Part shown: piece by piece, positions 5,419-10,367 of the stretch
Position numbering within the stretch: the first letter of the stretch is position 1
How the letters are laid out: every line of letters starts with the position of its first letter
DNA from: JBBDIM01 sp040880405
GTDB lineage: Bacteria; Planctomycetota; Planctomycetia; Pirellulales; Pirellulaceae
Length of the DNA stretch: 10,367 nt
Direction: 5' to 3'
Assembly: GCA_040880405.1 (NCBI GenBank)
Contig: JBBDIM010000206.1
Coordinates: 1-10,367 of the forward strand
Made by a program: the position numbers and the translations under genes
The notes under the pieces: model-generated
Told to the model about the DNA's origin: nothing
Database searches by the model: none
The model's input: the letters and a program-made list of their open reading frames with translations, nothing else

Positions 5419-6846
5419 GTGTCGCACGATCAGTACGAAAACCCGCTAATCTCACGTTACTGTTCCCGCGAGATGAGCTTTTTGTGGAGCCCCCAGAAGA
5501 AGTTTTCCACTTGGCGACGGCTCTGGTTGGCCTTGGCTGAGGCGGAGCAGGAACTGGGGCTGCCGATTTCCAATGAGCAGCTCGACCAACTAAAGGCCCA
5601 CCTGGACGACATCGATTTCGACGTCGCCGCCAAGCACGAGAAAATCCGTCGGCACGATGTGATGGCCCATGTCGAGACCTATGGCGAGCTCTGCCCGCAG
5701 GCCAAGCCAATCATTCACCTGGGCGCAACCAGTTGCTATGTGACCGACAACACCGACATCATCCTCCTGCGGGAATCGCTCCGCTTGGTTCGCGATAACC
5801 TCGTCCGCGTGATCAACCAGATGGCTGATTTCGCCGAGCAATATCGCGAATTGCCCTGCCTGGGGTTCACGCACCTACAGTCGGCCCAACCAACCACCGT
5901 TGGCCGCCGGGCCTGTTTGTGGGCCTACGATCTGGTCCTCGATTTGGAGGAAGTTGAACATCGGCTGACTGCCCTGAAGGCCCGGAGTATCAAGGGTACC
6001 ACCGGCACCCAAGCGAGCTTTTTGGAGCTGTTTAAAGGGGATCACGCCAAGGTGCGGCACTTGGAGAAACGGGTGGCCGAGAAGATGGGTTTCAAAAGCG
6101 TCTACGCCGTCACCGGACAAACCTATTCGCGGAAGATCGATTCGCAGGTGCTCGACTGTTTGAGCGGCGTGGCCCAGAGTGCCCACAAGATCGCCACCGA
6201 TCTGCGGATTTTGGCCCACCGCCGCGAGGTGGAGGAGCCGATCGAGGAGAAGCAAATCGGCTCGTCCGCCATGCCGTACAAACGCAACCCAATGCGAAGC
6301 GAACGGATTTGTGGGCTGGCGCGGTTCGTGATCAGCAATCAGGCGAACGGGGCGAACACGCTGGCCACGCAGTGGATGGAGCGAACCCTGGACGACAGCG
6401 CCAACCGCCGGTTAAGCCTGCCGCAGTCGTTTTTGGGGATCGACGCGATCTTGATTTTGCTCCGCAATGTGACCTCCGGATTGGTCGTCTACCCGGCAAT
6501 CATCGGCCGGAACCTGATGGAGGAGCTTCCCTTCATGGCGACCGAAAACCTGATGATGGCGGGCGTTTCCGCCGGGGGCGATCGACAGGAACTGCACGAG
6601 AAGATCCGCGAGCATTCCCGGGCCGCCGGCGCTCGGATCAAACAAGAGGGAATGCCGAACGATCTGCTCGACCGGCTGACCGCCGATCCGGCCTTCCCGC
6701 CATTCGACGCCGCCACCATTCTGGACCCCCGCAAATACGTCGGCCGCGCCCCGGAACAGGTGGACGAGTTCATCGCCAATGTCGTTGAACCAATCCGCGA
6801 GCGCTACCCAGAAATCGAAGCGACCTCGGCGGAGATTCATGTGTAG
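5419..6846 (+). CDS. purB: Adenylosuccinate lyase
   Basis: A 475-residue cytoplasmic enzyme of the fumarase/aspartase superfamily. It acts twice in purine synthesis: SAICAR to AICAR plus fumarate, and adenylosuccinate to AMP plus fumarate. Numbered from ATG 5410, motifs are RHDVMAH, HLGATSCYVTDNTD (103-116), FTHLQSAQPTTVG (153-165, with H155 as the expected catalytic histidine), KGTTGTQASF, GQTYSRKIDSQVL, and the signature loop GSSAMPYKRNP (284-294) carrying the catalytic serine. All key elements are present and length is normal for a homotetrameric family member. The frame is open back to 5203, but that stretch is repeat DNA and not protein-like; GTG 5419 has the better-spaced ribosome binding site, ATG 5410 being the alternative. 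The sequence resembles animal ADSL more than the E. coli or B. subtilis types, as far as I recall them. Confidence 0.95.
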   Translation: MSHDQYENPLISRYCSREMSFLWSPQKKFSTWRRLWLALAEAEQELGLPISNEQLDQLKAHLDDIDFDVAAKHEKIRRHDVMAHVETYGELCPQAKPIIHLGATSCYVTDNTDIILLRESLRLVRDNLVRVINQMADFAEQYRELPCLGFTHLQSAQPTTVGRRACLWAYDLVLDLEEVEHRLTALKARSIKGTTGTQASFLELFKGDHAKVRHLEKRVAEKMGFKSVYAVTGQTYSRKIDSQVLDCLSGVAQSAHKIATDLRILAHRREVEEPIEEKQIGSSAMPYKRNPMRSERICGLARFVISNQANGANTLATQWMERTLDDSANRRLSLPQSFLGIDAILILLRNVTSGLVVYPAIIGRNLMEELPFMATENLMMAGVSAGGDRQELHEKIREHSRAAGARIKQEGMPNDLLDRLTADPAFPPFDAATILDPRKYVGRAPEQVDEFIANVVEPIRERYPEIEATSAEIHV

Positions 6847-6861
6847 CGGGTGGCTTGCGGT

Positions 6862-6922
6862 CGTAGCCACGGTCGCGTAGACCGTGGGGGAACTGCGGGT
6901 TGCATTGGCCCTCGGGGCGTAT
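6862..6922 (+). repeat. Hairpin repeat family 1, third dispersed copy
   Basis: It begins CGTAGCCACGGTCGCGTAG and carries the perfect stem CCACGGT (6867-6873) and ACCGTGG (6881-6887). From 6862 to 6887 it is the exact reverse complement of the matching part of tandem unit 1 near position 408-433. The tail GCGGGTT and GGGGCG stretches match the other long copies loosely. It begins 16 bases after the purB stop. Confidence 0.7.
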
Positions 6923-6924
6923 CT

Positions 6925-6958
6925 GGGTGCCATGCCCACGCCCTCCAACGTGGGCATG
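6925..6958 (+). repeat. 34 bp inverted repeat, left arm, with internal hairpin
   Basis: After GGGTGC, the perfect 10 bp stem CATGCCCACG (6931-6940) pairs with CGTGGGCATG (6949-6958) around loop CCCTCCAA. The entire 34 bases recur exactly, reverse-complemented, at 7074-7107. Confidence 0.85.
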
Positions 6959-7073
6959 AGAAGTGAGAGATGATCAAGTCTTTTCTGGGAAGTCTGGACG
7001 CCGTCTCGGGTTGCACATGATCTTGAGTCCCGTTGGGGCTAAGAGTTGGCGGTGGATGATTCTCACGCCAAAA

Positions 7074-7107
7074 CATGCCCACGTTGGAGGGCGTGGGCAT
7101 GGCACCC
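7074..7107 (-). repeat. 34 bp inverted repeat, right arm, with internal hairpin
   Basis: Exact reverse complement of 6925-6958, including the 10 bp stem (7074-7083 with 7092-7101) and loop TTGGAGGG. The 115 bases between the arms (6959-7073) show no coding signal. Confidence 0.85.
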
Positions 7108-7167
7108 GATGATCTATTCCATGCGCGGCACTGGTGAACTCTCGTCGGACGGAACACTAAAGGCGAC

Positions 7168-7212
7168 GCGGGTTCGCACTTCACCCACGCTTTTGGAAGC
7201 GTGGCTACGACG
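7168..7212 (+). repeat. Hairpin repeat family 2, copy 2
   Basis: Direct repeat of 5241-5286: GCGGGTTCGCACTTC, stem CCACGCTT (7185-7192), loop TTGG, stem AAGCGTGG (7197-7204), then CTACGACG. The differences from copy 1 are one substitution (7182/7183 region) and one loop base missing. Confidence 0.75.
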
Positions 7213-7314
7213 TATTTCCTACCAAGAAAAGCCGACGGGACGGAACTGTTTTGTCGCCACAAGTTCCGCCCCGTCGAGCACCCAATTCGTGTTGTCATCC
7301 TCGCGTCGCCGTCG

Positions 7315-8850
7315 TTACATCGTCTCCGCCTCGCTCGCCAGGAAGTCTTCGGTTCCCTCCAGGAAGCTGGCCAGTTCGCGGCAGCGGTAGGGCTGCTGGA
7401 GTTTGCGGACCGCTTTGGATTCGATCTGACGAACCCGTTCGCGCGTGACCGAGAAGATTTTGCCCACCTCTTCCAAGGTGTAGGAATAGCCATCGGTCAG
7501 GCCGTATCGCAGGCGGATGATTTCCCGCTCGCGATGATTCAGGGCCTGCATCACCTCGCACAGCCGCTCCTTGAGGGCTTCTTGGTGGGTCTCGTACAAC
7601 GGATCTTCCTGGCGGTGATCCTCTAGGAATTCGCCGAAGAAACTGTCGTCGTGGTCACCCACCGGCTGGTCGAGCGAGAGGGGATTGCGGTTCATCTTGA
7701 CGATGCACTTGGCGTCTTCCAGCGAGAGGCCCAGCCGGTGGGCGATCTCGTCGGCCGTTGGCTCACGGCCCAGTTCCTGGACCAATTCCCGAGTCACGGT
7801 GCGGACCTTGCCCATCGTGTCGATCATGTGAACCGGCACGCGGATGGTGCGGCTTTGATCGGCGATCGCCCGGGTGATTGCCTGGCGAATCCACCAAGTG
7901 GCATAGGTCGAGAATTTGTAGCCCCGCTCGTGCTCGAACTTGTCGACCGCCCGCATCAGCCCGGTGTTCCCTTCCTGGATCAGGTCGAGAAAGCTGAGCC
8001 CGCGGTTGCGGTACTTTTTGGCGATCGAGACCACCAGGCGAAGGTTACCGGCCGAGAGCCGACGTTTGGCGGCGTCGTATTCCTGCTGGAACTCACCGAT
8101 CCGGTGGATTCGCCGTCGCAAGGTGTGGGGCGTTTCGAGGGTGATCCGCATCAGGGCCCGGAGTTCACGGCGAAGTTCCTCGACGGTTTGGCCGTTGTGG
8201 ATGCCACCTTGCGACTGCGCCTGGGAGATCTGATCCAACAGGCTGTCCATCCGGTGCGAGACTTCCCGGATCTTGTCGAGCAGGCTGGTGATCTTGTTGG
8301 TCCGAAGGTTCAGCTCCTCAATCAGACGAACCGCCTTGCTGCGGCGTCGGGTCAGCCGTTTCCAGGCAAGGGAACGCTCTGCGTCGTCGGCGTTTCGATT
8401 GACGGCCACACGGTAGTCGGCATCGTTGGCGGCCAGCATTTGCTTGAGCGTATCGAGGTTGGGCCCGATCCGCTTCATGATCAGCTTCTTCTCTTTCGTG
8501 TTGGTGACCGAGACCTCCACGGTCCGGTCAAGCCGCAGCTTGCCGTGGCGGACCTTGTCGAGTTGCTCGTAGGCGTGCCGCAGGAGCAGGTCGTTGGAGA
8601 GGAGGGCGTGGCGGAATTTGGAGCGCCAGGCGTCGATATCGGTCGCCGCGCCGATCTCCTCGTCCCGAGAAAGCATCGGGATTTCGCCCATCTGCATGAG
8701 ATACATGCGAACCGGGTCGTCGACTTGGCTGGTTTCGTCGGCGGGCTCATCCGCCTCGTCGATGTGGTCGTCTACGACGACCGTCAGGCAGTTGATTCCG
8801 GCATCGACAAACTCATCATCACTGGTGAAGACTTCATGGGAGCGAGTCAT
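7315..8850 (-). CDS. rpoD: Primary (RpoD-type) RNA polymerase sigma factor
   Basis: A 511-residue sigma70-family protein that directs RNA polymerase to housekeeping promoters. In order: an acidic N-terminus (11-44) in place of a full region 1.1; region 1.2 (DDPVRMYLMQMGEIPMLS, 44-61); a basic, helical non-conserved insert (about 76-255); regions 2.1-2.4 (about 256-335) with LRLVVSIAKKY, LDLIQEGNTGLMRAVDKF and YATWWIRQAITRAI; region 3 (about 336-400); and region 4.2 with the helix-turn-helix EEVGKIFSVTRERVRQIE (460-477). The tail after region 4.2 runs about ten residues past the usual end. ATG 8850 is chosen because AAAGGAG precedes it by nine bases, although the frame stays open to 9117. The complete -10 and -35 recognition regions argue for the primary sigma over an ECF or alternative factor. 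Confidence 0.93.
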   Translation of the reverse strand: MTRSHEVFTSDDEFVDAGINCLTVVVDDHIDEADEPADETSQVDDPVRMYLMQMGEIPMLSRDEEIGAATDIDAWRSKFRHALLSNDLLLRHAYEQLDKVRHGKLRLDRTVEVSVTNTKEKKLIMKRIGPNLDTLKQMLAANDADYRVAVNRNADDAERSLAWKRLTRRRSKAVRLIEELNLRTNKITSLLDKIREVSHRMDSLLDQISQAQSQGGIHNGQTVEELRRELRALMRITLETPHTLRRRIHRIGEFQQEYDAAKRRLSAGNLRLVVSIAKKYRNRGLSFLDLIQEGNTGLMRAVDKFEHERGYKFSTYATWWIRQAITRAIADQSRTIRVPVHMIDTMGKVRTVTRELVQELGREPTADEIAHRLGLSLEDAKCIVKMNRNPLSLDQPVGDHDDSFFGEFLEDHRQEDPLYETHQEALKERLCEVMQALNHREREIIRLRYGLTDGYSYTLEEVGKIFSVTRERVRQIESKAVRKLQQPYRCRELASFLEGTEDFLASEAETM

Positions 8851-8859
8851 GGGTGCGTA

Positions 8860-8866
8860 CTCCTTT
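8860..8866 (-). promoter_or_regulatory. rpoD: Ribosome binding site that decides the rpoD start
   Basis: On the minus strand AAAGGAG lies nine bases before ATG 8850, the ideal distance. This argues that the open frame upstream (8851-9117) is an untranslated leader. Confidence 0.8.
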
Positions 8867-9050
8867 GGGGCGTTAGACTTTGCGAACGTGCCGAGCACAT
8901 TCGGGCGACGTACGACCCATTTGCAGACCACGTGCCGAAACGTTTTCGGGGTGGCCCTTTCGAGTTCCATCTCCTTAGTGGCTATCGAGTTAAGTTGTAT
9001 TTGCCGGTCTTTAACGAGACGCTTGGTACGTTGCTCAAATGCATCTTCGA

Positions 9051-9068
9051 GAGGACTATTTCGTCCTC
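9051..9068 (-). other. Small hairpin in the rpoD leader
   Basis: GAGGAC (9051-9056) pairs with GTCCTC (9063-9068) around a six-base loop. It lies downstream of the terminator-like hairpin on the rpoD transcript. Its role is unknown. Confidence 0.4.
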
Positions 9069-9094
9069 CTCTCACCACGTCGGCCGGCCGACCC

Positions 9095-9113
9095 AAAAAA
9101 GCGCGCAGCGCGC
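9095..9113 (-). terminator. Intrinsic-terminator-like hairpin upstream of rpoD
   Basis: On the minus strand the sequence reads GCGCG, CTG, CGCGC, then six Ts (9095-9100): a 5 bp all-GC stem with a three-base loop and U-tract. No minus-strand gene lies to its right in the window, so it either stops antisense or read-through transcription into rpoD or acts as a leader attenuator. Confidence 0.5.
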
Positions 9114-9280
9114 CCATGATGGGTAAGTCGGTTTAGATGGATTGTGCGGTCGGTTGGTTCCCCTGGTTCCCCCTGAATCCCTGGATTTCCGCGGAGATCG
9201 TCTCGTGGGGAGCGTTTGGCCGGGGAAAGAGCCCCTTAATCAGTCCGGCGGCGGGATGCAACTGTTTTGTGGTTCAAGGT

Positions 9281-9310
9281 TTGGATCAAACGTGGCAAAA
9301 ATGCTACGAT
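9281..9310 (+). promoter_or_regulatory. Candidate sigma70 promoter for the crotonase-family gene
   Basis: TTGGAT (9281-9286) and TACGAT (9305-9310) are separated by 18 bases, and TGC immediately precedes the -10 box as in extended -10 promoters. The predicted start near 9317 would leave a leader of about 50 bases before GTG 9370. Confidence 0.4.
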
Positions 9311-9369
9311 GATTTGAGCGGCTCCAAGCGGGTCGCCCCCGTGTTTCCCCCCAAACCAGGCCGGTTGTT

Positions 9370-10164
9370 GTGATCAAAATGGCGGAACCCTTAATTCAGG
9401 TCAAAAAGCATGTCCCTGCGGGGACCATCATCATCAACCGCCCCGACAAACGGAACGCGCTTTCCCGGGAGATGATCTCTCAGTTGGAACAGGCCTTTCG
9501 AGATCTCCACGGCGAGAAAAGCGTGAGGGCCGTGATCCTGATGGGGGCCGGCAAGGCGTTTTGTGCGGGGCTGTGCCTGGAAGAGCTGCACGCGATTCTG
9601 CAAGAGGATGATTCCTTGCAGCGGTGGCACCACGATACAAGCGCGCTCCGCGATTTGCTGCTGACCATGCTGCGGTTCCCCAAACCGATCATCGCCGCCG
9701 TGAATGGCCCCGCGATGGGCCTGGGCGCCGGGCTGGTGCTGGCCAGCGACATCGCGGTCGGCTGCGAGGAGGCGAGCTTCGGGTTCCCGGAACCGAAACG
9801 AGGCGTCGTCTCCGGGCTGTGCGCCCCGCTCTTGCATTTCCGAGCCGGGGGCCGTCACGCCGCGCGGCTGCTGCTAACCGCTGCACCGGCCCATGCGCAG
9901 CGGGCGGTGGAGATGGGAATTTACGACGAGCTGATCGAGAGCGATAAGCTGTGGGCCCGGTCGATGGAAATCGCCCAAGAGATTGGCGCGACCGCCCCGG
10001 AGGCGATCCAGCTTACCAAGCGGACCCTCAACGAGATGGTCGGCGAACAGTTAGAAATGCACCTCTCCGCCGGCGCAGCCGCCAGCGCAACCAGCCGAAC
10101 GACCGCCGCGGCCAAAGAAGGTTTAGCCGCGTTTGTTGAGAAACGCGAGCCGGATTGGCGGTGA
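9370..10164 (+). CDS. Enoyl-CoA hydratase/isomerase (crotonase) family protein
   Basis: A 264-residue cytoplasmic crotonase-fold protein of normal family length. These enzymes stabilise a thioester enolate with two backbone NH groups. The first oxyanion segment is GAGKAFCAGLCLEEL (59-73, around A66-G67) and the second is NGPAMGLGAGLVLASDI (112-128). FPEPKRG (139-145) holds E141 at the position of E144, one of the two hydratase glutamates of rat crotonase. By alignment the second (E164) is replaced by R166, so simple enoyl-CoA hydration is not assured; an isomerase, lyase or methylglutaconyl-CoA-hydratase-like role is possible. Substrate cannot be assigned. GTG 9370 gives the listed length; ATG 9379 (residue 4) is equally plausible, and neither has a clear Shine-Dalgarno sequence. 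No neighbour here belongs to a fatty-acid or leucine pathway. Confidence 0.88.
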   Translation: MIKMAEPLIQVKKHVPAGTIIINRPDKRNALSREMISQLEQAFRDLHGEKSVRAVILMGAGKAFCAGLCLEELHAILQEDDSLQRWHHDTSALRDLLLTMLRFPKPIIAAVNGPAMGLGAGLVLASDIAVGCEEASFGFPEPKRGVVSGLCAPLLHFRAGGRHAARLLLTAAPAHAQRAVEMGIYDELIESDKLWARSMEIAQEIGATAPEAIQLTKRTLNEMVGEQLEMHLSAGAAASATSRTTAAAKEGLAAFVEKREPDWR

Positions 10165-10224
10165 ATTCGTGGTGGGTTGGCCGGTGCGACTTAAGTACTT
10201 GCAATGCGGGGGGGTGAGAAGTTT

Positions 10225-10243
10225 TCGAAGACTTCGTCTTCGA
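10225..10243. repeat. Palindromic hairpin
   Basis: TCGAAGAC (10225-10232) pairs with GTCTTCGA (10236-10243) around TTC, a perfect 8 bp stem with a three-base loop. It lies 60 bases after the crotonase stop codon. No T-tract follows, so it is not a classical terminator; it could be another dispersed palindromic repeat. Confidence 0.55.
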
Positions 10244-10313
10244 GGGCAAGCTGGTGAGAGCCACCCGGGATGTGATCTATACTACCCGAAATAACGTTAA
10301 TCGGGAGTCCTGA

Positions 10314-10326
10314 GCCCCAAAGGGGC
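10314..10326 (+). repeat. GCCCCAAAGGGGC hairpin at right edge
   Basis: A 5 bp all-GC stem with an AAA loop, followed by GTTTC and CACGACAGCCCAG. The sequence around it resembles a dispersed palindromic repeat I associate with planctomycete intergenic regions, continuing past the window edge. A related stretch on the opposite strand (GTCCCGTTGGGGC) lies at 7026-7038. Confidence 0.4.
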
Positions 10327-10367
10327 GTTTCACGACAGCCCAGTTGGTAATACAGAGTCTAAGAGAG

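Larger units (their letters stand above)
6847..7314. other. Repeat-filled gap between convergent purB and rpoD
   Basis: The 468 bp between the two stop codons contains no credible gene. In order it holds a family 1 hairpin repeat (6862-6922), a 34 bp inverted repeat with internal hairpins (6925-6958 and 7074-7107), a short GTCCCGTTGGGGC stretch (7026-7038), and a family 2 hairpin (7168-7212). There is no classical hairpin followed by a T-tract for either gene, so these palindromes may also serve as transcription stops for both strands. Confidence 0.6.
8851..9369. other. Divergent intergenic region between rpoD and the crotonase gene
   Basis: This 519 bp stretch contains the probable untranslated rpoD leader (8851 to about 9120), two hairpins in that leader (9051-9068 and 9101-9113), and a sigma70-like promoter candidate for the plus-strand gene (9281-9310). 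I could not identify a convincing rpoD promoter on the minus strand. Open frames over it in both directions have no recognisable protein content. Confidence 0.5.

Noticed and set aside
8851..9117. In-frame extension of rpoD by 89 codons.
   Set aside because: ATG 8850 has an ideal Shine-Dalgarno sequence, and the extension lacks sigma region 1.1 features and covers the terminator-like hairpin.
7651..9126. 491-codon plus-strand open frame opposite rpoD.
   Set aside because: It is antisense to a highly conserved sigma factor and shows no recognisable domain.
10255..10283. TATACT at 10278-10283 as a promoter.
   Set aside because: There is no -35 match at suitable spacing and no gene start is visible before the window ends.

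Overview
The window looks like a chromosomal segment of a GC-rich planctomycete, probably Pirellulales-like. The reasons are a long secreted protein of a type common in that phylum, a primary sigma factor with a long non-conserved insert and no region 1.1, an adenylosuccinate lyase of the animal ADSL type, and gaps full of short palindromic repeats. The placement comes from sequence resemblance only.

Layout, left to right. Positions 1-54 are the 3' end of what looks like a bacterial group II intron (end of domain V plus all of domain VI), cut by the window edge. Positions 55-593 hold no gene but are rich in repeats: two copies of a ~77 bp palindromic element facing opposite ways (123-200 and 274-350), then two 39 bp tandem copies of a hairpin repeat (404-481). 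Next come two small plus-strand genes, a PGPGW-type membrane protein (594-1037) and a DUF1801 protein (1072-1497). They converge on a large minus-strand gene for an exported protein (1541-3490). An HD-domain phosphohydrolase diverges from that gene (3765-5171) and is followed by purB (5419-6846). A 468 bp repeat-filled gap separates purB from the convergent rpoD (7315-8850, minus strand). A 519 bp divergent region with a probable rpoD leader, an intrinsic-terminator-like hairpin and a promoter candidate leads to a crotonase-family gene (9370-10164). The last 203 bp hold more palindromes.

The coding content is mostly housekeeping: purine biosynthesis, the primary sigma factor and probably nucleotide hydrolysis. 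There is no clear multi-gene operon or defence island. PurB and the HD enzyme both belong to nucleotide metabolism, but a 247 bp repeat-bearing gap separates them, so co-transcription is uncertain.

The most interesting material is intergenic. At least four families of hairpin repeats recur in the gaps. One family shows a compensatory G-C to C-G swap between adjacent copies, which suggests selection or copying that preserves the stem. No REP-associated transposase or intron-encoded reverse transcriptase lies inside the window, so any mobilising enzyme would have to act from elsewhere.
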